Part shown: positions 34,721 to 50,109 of the stretch, piece by piece
How positions within the stretch are numbered: the stretch's first letter is position 1
Layout of the letters: every line of letters starts with the position of its first letter
NCBI RefSeq assembly: GCF_000208745.1
Contig: NC_030857.1
Span: 10,239,995 to 10,303,994 of the forward strand
DNA from: Theobroma cacao
Taxonomy: Eukaryota > Streptophyta > Magnoliopsida > Malvales > Malvaceae
Length of the DNA stretch: 64,000 nt
Direction of reading: 5' to 3'
Program-made: the position numbers and the translations under genes
Notes under the pieces: model-generated
Told to the model about the DNA's origin: nothing
What the model saw: the letters and a program-made list of their open reading frames with translations, nothing else
Databases searched by the model: none

Positions 34721-37221
34721 CCCTGTTTTGGCATTGGGATATGAATCTTTTGCTAGATACTTTAATATATGTTTACCTAAGCCCTAAATGTACTTAGTTA
34801 ATATAATCATGAAGATAGATTTGCCCTAAACCTTTAGCTAGTATTGAGAATTGTTTCTGGTCAAAACTCAAAATGTAAATAGTAAATACCACTTTTGTGG
34901 CAAGTAGTGTTTTGAGGGAATTGCCATGTTTCGAGTGTTCCTTTTCATTATCTGGTTGGTAGCCCTTACATGTCTATCAGTCTGTCTGTCAGTCATTTTC
35001 ACCTCGGAAGATGGGAGTCAACAGCAGACTTCATAAGAAAGCAAAAGCCAACGAACAAATTCTAATAAGGAATAACAAACCTCATTTTCTTTAAGTGGTG
35101 CAAGTTGGTGGGACATAATATAATTCAAATCATAATTTTGTTTATAAATATGCAAACCAAATAACAAAACCCTCCTCACACACATTTTTAATCAAGCATG
35201 GATGTGATCTCTAGGCCAGGTGTATCAGTTTTCAATTTTTATATAATTTAAGATTTATTATAACATTTTTTTTTGAGAGAGAGAGATTTTATATCTATAG
35301 CTGTTTTCTTCTGTTTTTCTTTTATTAATTTCATTTTATTGAATGAGAAACATGAAAAAGGAGAAGAACTTTAAAATGGGGAAAAAAAAATACTTGTATG
35401 AAAACTGCATTGCGCTTAACCCCTTTTATTGGTTCGAGACTTAAAATATATATATGAAATTATGAATATAAATAATGCATTTATAAAAGGCAGAAAGGGA
35501 CTGTGATTGACTTCTAATTTGGAGACGTGTTAGTCTTTTTTCCCCTAATTTTATATAATTCATTGTTCAATAAGAGAGGACTTGGATTGAACCGGATGCT
35601 TAATTGTATGCAATTTTCTATACTTTGTTGAAGTAGTTTCTATGCAAATTTGGACGAGAAAATAAGAAAACCATGGCCCAAAGATGACATGGAAATGGTC
35701 CACTTGGCCTAAAATTTTCTCAAAGTCAAACGATTCTGAGTATTGATTGGATTATTATTATTTTTTATTTTCATTAAATAAAATATAGTATTAGTTAATA
35801 ATGAAAAATACTTAAAGTTAAGAGTTTCACTTAACAGTAAATATACGTATCCTCGTAGAAGAGTTGTCGGATTGGAATCTATCAATCTAATACTGTGAAA
35901 AAATTAATTAATAACAACTTGTACTTCTTACTTCTTTTATTACATAATAATAATAATAATGAAATTTAAAGTTACCATCAAATTGGCTCTAAATTAAGCT
36001 GTGCTTACTTTCCAATACACGCTCCGCGTCAAATTGCAGGACTCCATGAGATTCTTCAGCTATTTATCAAACTTAGTTAGGCATGCCCCAACCTATCAAG
36101 CTCAAGCACTCTCCTTAATGCTCTAATATTTCTTGGAGAATCATTTCATCAATTATTTTAACAAAATTGTCACATGCTAATAATTTTATTCATGACCACT
36201 CAAGTGTGACAATTTATAATAGTTGTGACGTTTTCATTCAAGATCAGAAATAACTTAAGTAGGTCGTTTGAGGTATTATTATCCCAATAATAGTCCCACC
36301 CACTTCTACAATGAGGGTTCTAAGTTCGAAAGTTTTTTCTCCTTTAATAATAAAAATGAAAAGAAAAAATCCTAAGAAAAATGTCTACTGATTATTCTGT
36401 TAACGTTATCTAACAAACTTAATACTTTCAATGTAGATAAATACAGTGTCCTTTTATTTATTAAAAATATATCGATAATTTTACTAAAAAAAATCGACGA
36501 CATAACTCTTTTTTACAATTAAAACTTAATCACGAGAAACTATTTGTTGAAACCATAGGCAGGTGGAACGCTGATAGAAGGTGATTCGATGTGAATCAAT
36601 CCATGTTAGAAAGTGCAAGCATTTTTTACAAGAGCACCATGGTGACTCAGCTATGTGAAATGCTTACATAACAGATTCATTTGAGGGTAAATTAATTTAC
36701 AGGATAAGCCAGTCCCAGTGTTAAAATGCTGGCGGCCGCTTGTCTCGGAAGAGTTTGCTGCTGTTTTTACGGTTTCTTCTGCTCCGTAAGTTGTTTAAGC
36801 ATTTTTCTCCTCCCCTTCTTTCGAGCCAACTCGTATTAAAATCCAACACCTGTGTCTTATCTTGGAAATTCGGTATCATATTACTTGGAAGCATTTTCTT
36901 TTTACACCATCTTCAAGCAAGAGACTTAACACCGTCATTCGAAGAAAAAATAGACAAACAAAACAAAATTACAAATGAGCATTTTCTTTGTGCCTTTCGT
37001 ATAGTATAGTATAGCATAGCCTTAGTGAAATTCACTTTCCCTCAAATTATAAAATATAAGACCTCTATAACTATCCGACGAAAAGAAATCTTCAAATGTG
37101 TCAATCAGGTTACGTAGATACCAAAATCTTCAGTTGCCATTCACTGCTTCCGTTGTTTCCTGTGACACTCTTTAGTTAGATGCAAAGAAATGGTGCTTCT
37201 AAAGGAAGGCTTATCTGATTG
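34721..37221. other. Intergenic plus 3' flank of the ACT-kinase gene
   Basis: No supported gene in 34721-36700. The part nearest 37221 would carry the 3'UTR of the minus-strand kinase gene; its polyadenylation site is not obvious. Confidence 0.45.
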
Positions 37222-40200
37222 TCAAAATTCTACCTTAACTTCTTCAAAAAGTGTCTCAAACTCAGCTGTTATCTCAGAGAAGGAAGGTCGCTTGTCTGGA
37301 GCCGCTTCCCAGCATCTCTGCATCAAGTCTAAGAGTTTTGGATGTGCAGCCTCAGGAAGATCTGGACGCAAGCCCTGATAAAAAATAATAAGACCAAAAA
37401 AAAAACACAAGACATCAATATTAGAAGAAGAGCTTTTGCCCCAGGTTAACAGTCCTACTACATGGTGGCCGTGTACACTCCTGGACAAGAACATGCTTGT
37501 AGTGAAATCAAAATTCCAAGGCCCTTTTCATTGTTTTGTGATGTAGGTTTCTTTCTTTTTGGCAGAACCCCATGACTTTAGCGTTCTAATAGCAGACACC
37601 TAAACTGTAGATAATGTACAGGGAATTGACGTTATCCTTCACTGCAGATGTGCTTAAAGCATCAATACTTTGGAGGTTTCTTTCATAACATCAACAGATT
37701 CAATGCCTTCTTATACAGGTGACAGCTCTTATAAATCTTTCCATTTATAGTTGATGTACCCAAAAAATTGGAACAGTTCAATAGATTGGTAGTGTTCATT
37801 TCCAAGTCACAGCATACTGACCCTTCAGAAGGCATAGACATTTCAGACCAGATTTCATGCAGCAACATGTAAACTAAGAATTTTTATTGCAAAAGCAATC
37901 AAGTATATACATTCCAAGTGCACTTATTCACTAATAACCATAAGGAAGCTGCTTTAATCATGCTTGAAATTGAATGAAAAAATCAACAAACATTAGAATA
38001 CAATTGCTTCCATGCAATGAATGATGCAGTAATAACATATACTAGAGAAACAAATCCAAAATTCAATAATAGATCTCGGATACTGAGAAACTCTTCAGTC
38101 TTATACTAAACAATGATATAGTTTAAATAATATTTAACTCCATCAATAAAACTGCAAACCTGTCTCACTCCCAAGGCAGCTTGCAATGGAGTCATGGTAG
38201 CATATGGAACCTGCATACCACGATAAAATACTTTTCAGAAGTATAACTTCCAAATCTTTAAAATCCAATTGCTCATCAACTTTCTTCAATTTCAGGAAAT
38301 ACCTTGGCTGTCACTAGCTCCCACAGTACAACAGCAAAACTGAATACATCTGCTTTCTGATCATATGGCTGATGGTTTATGACCTTGTCAGAGAGAAATA
38401 AAGTAAGAAGATGATAAAATACCAACATAAGAAGTACATACGATGAAGGTTAATGTACACAGCGTGTAAGCCAAAACTATAACACATAACCAGGGGCATA
38501 AATAGAACTTGAATCATTAAATCTGCAGCTCCTTTCATTTTTAGCGGAAAACACATGGAAGGAACAAATTATCCAAATATTAGAACATTAATAAAAGACC
38601 AGCAGATAGAGGTAATTTCCACCAATAGTTACATTTGTTATCAGAATCATCAAATGTTTACCACGTTTTGAAATAATTAAAGGATGCAACCACAGGCCCT
38701 CAGTCTCCTCAGCGGGAAAAAAGAAAAACAAACATTAGAGATACACACCTCAGGTGCCATCCATCTATATGTCCCAGTCTCAGCTGTCATTACTCCTCCT
38801 TGGTTCTGGAACCGAGCGACACCAAAATCTGCCACCTTAACAACCTTGAGAGAAAACATAAAGTTCTTAAATTCAGAAAACAAAAAATGTCACAAAAAGC
38901 TCCCTTTAAACTGTGAAATAATCAATTAACACGTGCCAATACAGACTACAACCAGCTATTTTAGCTGTCTACCCTATTAAAATTAAAAAAAAATCATTCT
39001 AGGAGACAAATATAGCATGAGAGATGGATCAAGTCACTAAAAGCATAACAAGGACTTGTGCTAATTTAGTAACAAACATAGTCAACAGAAAATGTATCAC
39101 TGGCCATTGGATTTGTAGGAAGGATCAGCTCACATATAGGAGTCAATCCAGATACACAATGCTAAAACACTTGTTAGTCTCTTCTCTTCTTTTGTGACTG
39201 AGATCCTTGCTTCATGGTTTAGCTAGTTTATTGCTTATTCACCCTGGCTTTAATGCTCTTACCGAAGCGAGCTTCATATACAGGACCCCTTACTCAGGGT
39301 ATTGAAGTAAATTTTTATTACAAGCTGAAACCCAACAAATTTTATAACCTTCCAAACTCTCCATCAGCATTAAAATTCTTAGAAACTTAACCACCAAAAT
39401 GAGAGATGAATGGAAAAATCAACATTACTTGCTCGATTCATAACAACTTGCATATTAGGTCTACTAATGTAACTTTTACTAATCAAAATTCCACATCCTA
39501 CCCCAAATTAACTCCTATTCGCAGAAACATTACAACTCCAAAAGCAGGAGGTTTTCTTGAGACAGATTTACAAAATCAAAGTTCAAATTATAATACATAA
39601 AGCAGCATATGCCAAATACAACTAAATGAAACCAGTGAAGCCACCCTACAACTTGCTACTTATGATGAGTCTAAATAGCCACAATGTCCTACAATTAAAC
39701 ATGAAAGGCTAGCCACTCCCCGAACCCCTCACATGCACTTGGTTTGCCAACTAAACAATTCTCAAAAGACAATAATTTATGATCTAGATCATGGCGTATA
39801 CTTTAATAGTTCAAAACCTGAATGGCATATGTCACTACTCCCCTGACATTTTTTTTTTGATGATCCAAATGCTGATTAGGGTGCAATCAGTTAGAACCGC
39901 AAAAGGAAGTCACTACCAGCGTAAGATACCATTAGAAATAAAGTGATTCTTACTCAATAAAGCCACTTTCAGGTCAACCTATCCTTTAAAAGCTTTTAAA
40001 AAAAAAGTGTCACGAAAATACACATGAATCATCCAGAGAGAGATAGAGAGGAGATTGCAGATACTTAGAACCAATATGAAACATACCTCAGTTGCATAGA
40101 CAATATTAACGTGATGAAAAATTATTTAGTGCTATGTTACCACAGACACTTGAACTAATCTCCTAAATAGAGGAACACAACGCAATAGAATTCATGTCCA

Positions 40201-43200
40201 TAAATATCTGATTAAGGGTTAAAAATAATTCATGACATAACTCTAATCTGCTCTCTATAGAGATAAGCATAAGGATTTTCACTAGCATTCTATTCACTAA
40301 CCCAATGCATGCAAATTCATATAATTAGTTTACTATCCTTCATGGAAGTTTTACCCTTGTTAAGAACTTTTACAAGGGAAAACCCAACTCTTCCAGATGT
40401 CATGGTTCTGGTTTACAACTTAATCTTCTGTCATGTTGCCCAACACCTAGAACAATTTAATTATTAGAAAATCAGATAAACTAATCCCTTGAGCATGCTT
40501 ATATCGACGATATCAAAAAAAAATTCTTACATTGTCTGTATCCATTAGCAAATTTGCTGTCTTCAGGTCCCGATGGATTATGTGGTTTTGATGCAAATAC
40601 TCCATCCCTTTGCAGACATCAATAGCAAATTTCAGCAGCTGAGAGAGCTTCAAGACATTATGATTCTTATGCAAATAATCATATAGGCTTCCCCCAGGCA
40701 TATATTCTGCAAACAGCAATATGTGCTAGAAAATGAGAATCTAGATATATATTTGAAATTAAACAGACTCTAACAGCTGCAACAACAAGTGTACAAGTGA
40801 TAAGAGGGTTCAAGGGAGGGGATGGGGGATTGGAAGCTCTCAATTACTATCAACTACAATAATTCTTTTAGTTGCTCCAATTTAAGTTGACACTTAAAAG
40901 ATGTTCACCAACCCCAAAAGGAAAATAAAAGAACAGAAGGCCAGCTAATAAGATTTACTAATAAAAAAAATTATGATAACGTAAAACTTTGCTCAACTGA
41001 TGACCGCTGAACAAAGATCTCCAGAAGACTTGGTTATCTTAGCATGGAACTAACACCACCAAGCGTATGACTCTTCCTTCCAACTGAATACTCCACAGCT
41101 AGTACTTGGAGAAAACTTATACAATAAAGCTCCAAAAGAACCTTGATATTTTAATCAAATTAATTCTACCATGACCTAGCAGCAATTAATTGAATCTGCA
41201 TATGTCCGACAGAATTATTTAAGTCCAGAAGTTTAAAACACCAATACCTGCAACAAACTTTTTTACACCCATTGGATTTCTTTTCAGAATTTTTCTTTTG
41301 TTTCTTTTTTGGTGGGGAAGGGGGATGTTGACATACAACAAAATTGCTGGAACCCGAGATGACAGATTGATAGTGGTGAAGAGAACCACAAAAGAAGCCT
41401 AATTTAATTCAAAGAGGCTATTTCAATTCCTCAAAAGTTTCATACCTGTCACTATGCACAAATTTGGAGATTTTGTACAGGCACCAATAAAACGAACAAC
41501 ATTTTTATGCTGGACCTCTCTGCACTCAAGAACCCAGAAATAAGATTATATCCATATGGTAATGGTCCTACATAAATACAATTGCACTGGAAAACATCAA
41601 ATATATACTATATCAGAAATTAGGCAATAGATTATTAATCTAAGAAAAAAGGCAAGGAAAATACTTATATTCACATATAATTTAAACCCTTTTATTTGCT
41701 TGTAAAACAAGTTTATCCTCAATAAAACTAAAATTAAATTTAACTTAACAGAGAAAGCTACCAATTCTCGAGGGAGAAAGAGAGATAGAGAAATGCATAC
41801 ATAGAAATGCTATTTGCTGACATACTCCCAAGGGGGAAGAGATAGCATTATAAATCCTTTTATTAGTTAGTAAAGTAAGTTTATGCTTGCCAAGTATAAT
41901 GATTGCTCCAAGGTAGAATCTAGGCAAAGACAAAGCTACTTCTACGACTAGACAACCTATGAAGCACGGACAAGGCTCTACCCTCCTAGTATTTGTGTTG
42001 TATTCATGTAGTATCCATGTCCAATACAGATACACCAAACAATTAAAAGAAATTTATTATTTCAGACACAGCATGGATATGGCATGGACACCACTGGATA
42101 TGGCAGTGAAGCCACAAAAATTAAAAGAGAGAGAGAAGAAAAGAGAGAGAAGTATCCAACAATTCAACCTTCCTTACTTTGGGCTCAAGCACTGGTAGAG
42201 CCAAGGGGGTGGCAGGTGGTGGCAACCACCACCTCTCAATTTTTAATTTTTTTAATTATTATATGTATAAAACTTGATACATATAGTATAATTACCCTTA
42301 TAATTACCCTTTAGCCACCTCTCATGCAACATCATAGATTCACCACTGTCAAGTGCTATTGTTCTATGTGGGTGAGACTCAGATTAGAGGTGAAAAGTTG
42401 GTTAAAAGATTATCTGATAGATAGAGTGGAAGGAGATGCAGCAGATGCTGGACAGCCTACTGTACTGGAGAAGATGGAGAAAAAAAAGTTAATATAGTTA
42501 AGGCTGAAATAAAATTGGGCTGGCTCAAATGGGCTTTTGGGTGGAAGGTTTCAAAGCTTATTGGGTTACACTTTTGAGTCTATAACACAATAGGTCTAGA
42601 TGAATTTAAAGTATATCCAACACAATTAATTATTTTATGTGCATGATAATAAAATTATTTTAAAAATTTGTGATAAAAAATTGTGATATAATTAAGATTT
42701 TTATATTTTGAGAAATTTTAATGCATATTGTTCTTATTTATATTAAAGTAATAAAAAAATTCATTTTAAAACATTTTCTAATAAATAATTAATTAAATTA
42801 TACACATATATCAAATACAGATTAAATTTATATTTTATTGCTATATCCTGCCTCATCATGTCCTAATTTTTCAAAAATTGTTGTGTTGCTGCATCCATAT
42901 CGTGTCATACCCATGTCCCGTGTTTGTGTCGGTGCTTCCTAGTTGACAACAGAGTCTCAACAACTTTGTTTCACTCCTACTTTAGCTTATTTGGATTAAA
43001 CGGGTTGTCCGACAAAAGAGGCAAAAAACTCTTTAGGAGAGTGAACCTGCATGAGACAACTTTCAACATGGAAACACAAGTGTTCAAATATTCAACTATT
43101 CTTTCCTTCCATTACCATTTTCTTTTGGGTGGGTGGGGGTGTAGAAGGCAAGGGGCAGACAGGTTATTTAACAGAATATAAAGGGATCCAACAGCACAAC

Positions 43201-46200
43201 AATTAAAGATGGTTGCAAAGAACAATGCGAACCCAGAACTGAACTCCAAAGTAACAGTTAAAAGCTTCTCACCGGAGAATTGCCACTTCTTGAGCAAACT
43301 CATCTTCCAGAGCATCATTCAAATGCTCAGATCTAAGAATCTTGACAGCAACATCTTGGCCAAGGTAGATGCCACGATACCTTCAGATGAAACATCAGAC
43401 GAAGCTTGAGCAACAAAAAGGAAAATAAAGAATAGAGTAGATCAGAAGTATCAAGTTCATAGAAGTACAACTCACAGATCTCCACAAGATCCAGATGCAA
43501 TTCTTTCTCCTATCTTCAAAAGTCTTCTATCTATCTCCCAATCTCCAGATTTTTCTTGTGCTGCAGATGCATCATCTACAGCTGACTGAGAATGCAAAGA
43601 TCCAGACAGTGACCCCTATATGTCCAGGAGTCATAAGCTAAAATATATTTTTGGTATTCATAATTTACTTAAAGAAGGCAAAATTCAAGCAAATAAAAGA
43701 GTGAAAGCAACATAATATGTGAGAGAGATCCATCACAATCCAACAGGAAGATAATAGTAAAGCGCTGAAGAAAATAAATCCATCAAATACAAATTATAGG
43801 GGTGAAAAACCAGGGTTACAATCTGCTCAACTACTCGTGAAGTATAAGTTTACATACAGATCAACTGTCACATGCACGAATCTGGCAGTGGCAACATAAA
43901 GAACTTCATACTACTAGAAATGTGAAAAACTCTTCAAGTGTACTTGAACCACTTGAACTTCAAAACAAAACCAGACAGTACTGGCCCTTTAAAACATTTT
44001 AATGTCAACAGTAGTTTACTAGCTTTATAATGTCCAACTACATTGTAAAAACTACAATCCTGAAACATTAAAAACCATTCTTCCTTTGGATTTGATATAA
44101 GTTTCAGACACTTGCAATCAAGCTAGAAAATAAAGCAAAGGCCATAAATAGAATTCACATGGACACAGTTTACCTTGCTTCTAGCGACTGCTTTTTCCAT
44201 AGCTTTATATAAACCATCTGTATCCTGGCCACAACATTGCAAAGTCAGCAACATTTGGACTCAGCAGAGATCCCTGTCATAAAAGAAATATAATCACAAT
44301 GCTCCTTAATATATTAAGGCTACTCTCCCAGGATAAACTGTATGTTGCTTAATTTAACCAACTAAATAAATTCAATATATACCAAGCACCAACCAATTTT
44401 TTTTTTATTTTTATTTTATGGTCAATTGTCAAAGCAGTATTAGAACAAAAAGAAAATAAAAAGAAAATAAACAGCTGCTTTTGCAAGGCATGAACAAAAA
44501 TGACATCAGCACAGAGCCTTAGTATAAAGCATGAATTGATAGCCATTCATTTCCATTCTCAGCATAGTGGGGGGATTCTGAAGTTCTTTTTCCATGAATT
44601 AGATCTGAAGAAATGTAAAACATGGATTAACAGAAAAAGCAAATGTTCCAGCATCAAAGCAAGAGTTTTTATTGCTTAAAACAAATCATGAAAAAAAAGA
44701 ATAAAACTACCATTAAGGAAACTGCACGCACAACAATAGCAGAAGATACATTATGTTCTGTAAAGTAAGATCCATTATTAGCTACACATTCTATGGCTCA
44801 CCAAACCATATGAAGATACAAAGACCTAATAACAACAGAACATCTAATCGAAAAATGGCTACCTCAACAGGCCATCCATCAACCACAAACACATCCAAAG
44901 AGTAGCCATCAGTTGTTGAGAACACATGTGCTTCACGAATGTTAAGTCCTATATCTGAAAGCAATGCCGAAAGCTAGAAGAAATGACAGCTGGTCAGTTT
45001 TTCAGATTTGACTAGGTTAACAAGATAAATATTATCCAAAAAAAAAGGTTAACCAGATAAATGATGATGTTGAAAGCCCCACAAGCTGCTTAAATAGAAG
45101 TCAAAATTAGTTCTGTATCTCTTTATTACAATAATATTCTTAGCAGAGAGTAGAGAAAGGTGCGGGATATTTATTAGTGTTCACAAACCAAAATGGATAA
45201 TCTCTACAGATCTCAAGTCTTTCTAATGCATTTTGCATGCTCCAAGGGTTCAACATAAGCAAGTGGCCATGTTTTTCTTTCAAAAGTTCAAAGGAAATAA
45301 AAGATATGTTGGCAGGAATCTGAAGGATACTAGTTAATAGCAATTAAATTAAGATTGTAACAGATGACGTAGGAATTGAACCTTATTGCAAGCTTATAAA
45401 ATCTTTCACAAATTTTAGCATTGTTCTTAAAAAAGGAATGATTGGGATCCTTTTTTGAAGGAGAGTTTAAACACCATAAACATTTTTTGATAAGCATCAT
45501 AAAGTTAATGACAAAAAAGTATAAACTGCATCTATTAGCCGCTACCAAGAAAGCAGTTTGAGCAAGACGTCATTATGACAAGCCATCAGATGATGACAAC
45601 AAGGTTTCAGAAGCCCATCCAGACTATAAAAATTTCCAATAGCATAATAACATTAAAATAGGATAACAAACTGAAAAAATTCCATTAATAAATTGAACGC
45701 ACAAAATAAAAAACTAGTGAATAACTATGCATCCTAAGCTGCTTTTTCAGATCTCAAAGAAAGCCAAGGATCAAATTCGAGCTGAGCTTTGAATATTTTT
45801 TAGCATGGCTGGCCTTACATCAACTGAAACTCAATGGAAAGAAGTTGAATACAATAGAGATTAAACCAAAGGATCACATTCAAGCTCAGCTTTGAATTTT
45901 TTTATCATCCTGTTGAAAAGTTAACAATGTAACCCTACGATAGTAGATAGAAACCACAGGGCATTCAGTGCTGAGAGACAAATACAGGGTGTTAATAGAA
46001 AAAAGTCAACCACAACGATTATAAATGTAAATTTAACCTAAAACCAAAGTAACGCTCTGCATGACAATAAGACACATGTTGTCAAACATACCTGACTAAG
46101 CAGCTTTGGCCTGTCAGTGGTAGAAAATATAACTTCATGAATTGGAATATGTACAATATCTTGCCTGCAAAACATTTACCAAAAGACAACTCACTTAACA

Positions 46201-49200
46201 TATGTACATACAACAAATCCATGACTGATATATCAAAGCTGTATTCATCAGCCTCATTCTAGTGTGCATGCATTCTGCATGGTCATGTATGTATAGTACT
46301 AAATATGTGCATATACATATAGATAAATTGTTGTGCACAGTTGCTGCTTCAATTGTCAATGCAGGTGAGGGAAGAGAGAAAGTGAATAAGAAGATGACCA
46401 TCTCCATATAAAACAAAATGCTTTCAAATGAACCTCTTGTCAAGTAACAATGGATTAGACAATCTTAAAATCATTTCAATAGTCAGAAAAACATAACTGA
46501 ATAGATACTTATGATCTGCAGAGTATTGTTATGATACCAGTAACACAGAACTCCGTTCAGTATAAACATGAATGAGAAGGGAAAGCCAAAGCCATAGAGA
46601 TCTTGGATACATGTATTGACCCATGTGGGAGGAAAAGAAAACAAAATCAGTTTCATAGTTGCAGGTACAGATTGAATGGTTGACGCACAAAAAATTAGCC
46701 TATTAATACCGGTGATGTTTCAATTTAACCATTTCATTTTGTTTTGAAGTAATTCCCCAGAAGGAAGACCCAAATACACACACACACAGCGTGCACCCCA
46801 ACCCCCATCCGCAACAAACAAAAATACACAGAGGTTCTCAATCCTAAATGTAGGAAAATCTCTACGTGTAGCCAAGCTAACAAATAGGAAAAAAAATTAT
46901 AACTGAAGTTTCAAAGAAAGGAAAAAGATGTCTAACAAATCTTCAACAAGGTACCTTTTGGAGAAGTTCTCCGTGAGATATCTATCCTCTACACACTTGG
47001 AATTCTTTCTGACATCCAAATTTAGGTCCTCGAGCTTAGAGCAAGGTTCAAAGTCAACTGCATGATCCCTGCTTCTATTTACAGAAGGTAATGGAGCAAC
47101 AATTAACAAAAATATTAAGAAAACAAAAAAATGTGAAAAAGTCTTTTCAGATCAAATAATGAAAAGGGAAGAGACACAACTAAGAAGGTAACACATATAA
47201 TACCTTTTATGCGAAGGCACAACTTTTTCACTATCTCCATCATCAAAAGGCCTTTGGGCAGAAAAAGAATTTATAAATTGTTGATCATCATTTGCATCTG
47301 CTTTGGTGCAAAGGTTCTACATGCCAACATGTAAAAGGGAGAAAACAGGTAGAATCAGGAAAAGAAGGCAAACAGATCATGCATCATATTAGAAGATATT
47401 AAGAATAAATTAGATGTAATACCATTATTGGTGCAAAAGTATAACGTGGTTAAGAGCATGCGGTTCTTAAAGGGTTCATAAACTGCTTTTTTTTAAATTA
47501 TTTAGAAATAGTGATTAGGATATGCTATTCTTGTTTATTCATCTATTTTCACTTTCCAAAATCTATAAAACCAGATATATAATCAGCTTCTTCCTTCCTG
47601 ACTTTCTGTGAAAAAAAATGGAACAAAAAAAATTGGACTACAAAAAGGATAAGATATACTATAATGACATTGGCAGTAGGGCAGAAGAAGGTATCAAAAG
47701 ATGAAAAAATAAATTTCATTAAAAATTGCACAAAATAATTTAATGAAATACCATAAATATCATGGAGTTTTCTGATCTTGTTTAACCATAACAATTCAGA
47801 ACCTGTTTTTAGAGTACTACTGCTTCAAAGCATTTTAGAATTTCAAACAGGTACCCATCAGCAAAACACACATTTACACGCAGCCAAATACAAAGACACA
47901 TCAAGATGCATGAGTTTGCATATCGTTAGAGTTGTATAAGACATATAAGCAGAGACATAAACCTTTCAGCTAAGCCATAAAACAGGAACAAACACCATCA
48001 ACTTTCCTTACCACAGGCACAAATTCACAAAAACAAAACCGTTGCTCATCTTCATTCACTTCAGCTTATATAAATATAAAAAAAATTACAATTTCCATAT
48101 ATAATAACATAATAACTTATGTGATTACTCGCAATTTTATCTGAACAATTTGAAATTATTAGGACATCAAATCACATTGAGTTCTTCACAAAAATCCTTC
48201 AAACACAAATCTATAAGACACATGTCTTGAAGGTACAACCCAACTTTGGAATGACAAATTGCCCTTAATTTCCCATTTTCTTAATGACATGAGTACAGTA
48301 GGCCCCTTATGCTTTTCATGACACAACATCCATTCTATATATCATAACATATTTCTCCACTAGTCCTTTATTAATTAATTTTTATAAAGTAATGATAATT
48401 TCACGCCAACAATGAAACTATATGCATGATATAAATGACATTATCAACACTTATTTTACACTATATCCTAATCCATGAAAGGAATAAAGTGAGGAGGTAG
48501 TTTACTAAATATTACAAATGTAGTAGTAGTACCATAGACCCTTTGTGTACAATTAAAGTTGAAAAAAAAAAAAAGAGCAAAACTTAAAACATTGATATAA
48601 AAATATGAAAAGTCTTTTCGTTAATGCTAGGGCCATGCTATCTCAAAATTTAGAGCACAGTAACAGAACTTATTTGCCAAGTAAAAATTCTTCAAACACA
48701 TATTTAAAAAAAAAAAATTCCCTTTCACAAAAATTTATTGAAAAAAATTCTAATGATCTCCTTTTCACCTTGGACATTAGGTTTGTACTTTTTTTTTGTT
48801 TGATAAGTATTATTAGCCTTGTACTTAATGCAACTAATATTACTTGCTCTAACAAAACTATAAAAAGAAAACTATCTTTTTGACACATGAATTTACTAAT
48901 AAATAGTACTATTTAATAATAATAGTTTCTGGTTATCTCATGGAAATAAGCACAGGGTCAACTGCAAATGAAAAGAACTGGATTCACATTACATTAAACA
49001 CTACGCTTTACTTGGTTGGGAGGATGGAAAGGAGGGAAGAAGGAAAAGGCTTATATCCAATGGTAATTCCAAAAAATAGGAAGGTTGTTCTGAAACCTAA
49101 CCATTATATCAAAACATTTCCACCCTCCCTATCAAGCAAAGCTTAAAAGAATTGTTCTCAAGTTCACCTGTCACCAACAACCACATGTTCCCAACACTCT

Positions 49201-50007
49201 GTCTCACAAACCACCATCTATTTTAATTGATTATCAATCAGTAATGTATTAACACAACTTTATCTCTTCTTGTAACAGCTAGTTTTTAGGAAAAATGACA
49301 CGCATAATTAGTCCATTTCAAGATATTTCAGTTTCTACCACTTTGCTGGAATTATAAACCACTATCTCCAAAAGTCTGATTTTGAGCCTCTTCACATTAA
49401 CTTGACCACAAACAGCAACTACATATGAACTAGTAGTCGAAATAAAAGGCAGAAATCTCCATTTTTTTTCCACTTTTTCTAACAGCAACATCTTGAATAC
49501 AACAAAAAGGAAGAAAATCAAAAGACGTTCCTCTTTTGCTATGTAAATAAAAATAAAGAAGTAGTAGTACCTCTAAGAAGCGGATATGATAAACCGGCCG
49601 CTTGTCCGGATCCTTCGCTGATGCAAGTAGTTTCTGATGCAACAAAACATCTTCCACTCTCTCCATATTAACATCAAGTCCATAACTGAATCCAAAAACC
49701 AAACAACTTCATCAGCCTTAACCAATCCTACAAATAAATTACTAAATTCTTCATAAAACAAGTAAAAAAATACGTATAAAACAGCTACAAATGTATAAAT
49801 TATTCATATGAGAAATAAATTTTACCTAGCAGGCAAGCGATTGAAGTGAGAATCTAAATGGTCACGAAAGTCAGGATTAGAAATGGCTTCTTCGTGGCCG
49901 GTTTCAACTAAGCGATTGAAAACGTCGTTTCTGACATCGTAGCTGTTGAAGCTACCGAAGCTTCTGGGCGGCGACGAGCTCTCTCCGACTCCTTCCGTCA
50001 AATCCAT
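37222..50007 (-). CDS. ACT-domain Raf-like protein kinase (STY8/17/46 type), 15 exons
   Basis: Coding exons in transcript order: 49826-50007, 49571-49685, 47204-47316, 46955-47074, 46092-46164, 44863-44973, 44174-44224, 43476-43615, 43273-43380, 41446-41519, 40531-40706, 38749-38844, 38303-38383, 38160-38210, 37222-37374. All junctions are GT-AG; the total is 1644 nt, 547 aa. ATG 50005-50007 opens [12 protein letters not shown]. Residues 1-99 are the conserved N-terminal module ([22 protein letters not shown]). An ACT domain spans about 184-250 ([35 protein letters not shown]). The kinase domain spans about 284-540: glycine loop [14 protein letters not shown] lysine 315, HRDLKTAN with Asp 409, DFG 427-429, GTYRWMAPE ending at 453. 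All catalytic residues are present. Arabidopsis STY8, STY17 and STY46 are cytosolic kinases that phosphorylate chloroplast transit peptides (family knowledge); ACT domains often bind small ligands. The exact orthologue is not settled. Introns reach 1.9 kb; exons 5 and 6 lie 1.1 kb apart. Confidence 0.95.
42190..42348. mobile_element. Possible hAT-like MITE in an intron of the ACT-kinase gene
   Basis: The 159-bp segment starts CACTGGTAGAGCC and ends with the complement of CAGTGGTGAATCT, a 13-bp imperfect terminal inverted repeat. It has a GC-rich left end (GGGGGTGGCAGGTGGTGGC) and AT-rich middle. Similar CAGTGG(C/T)GGA ends are common in plant hAT elements (general knowledge). The flanks TCAAGCAC and TCAAGTGC could be a mutated 8-bp duplication, but the left copy overlaps the terminus. 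Confidence 0.4.
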
Positions 50008-50109
50008 CCACAATGAAATCTAATACTTTTTCTTCTTCTTCCTCTCCTTTTCTTCTTTCTTTCTATTTACGCATCGCATGAGGGAAATTGTTGCTGTCTT
50101 GGTTGTTGA

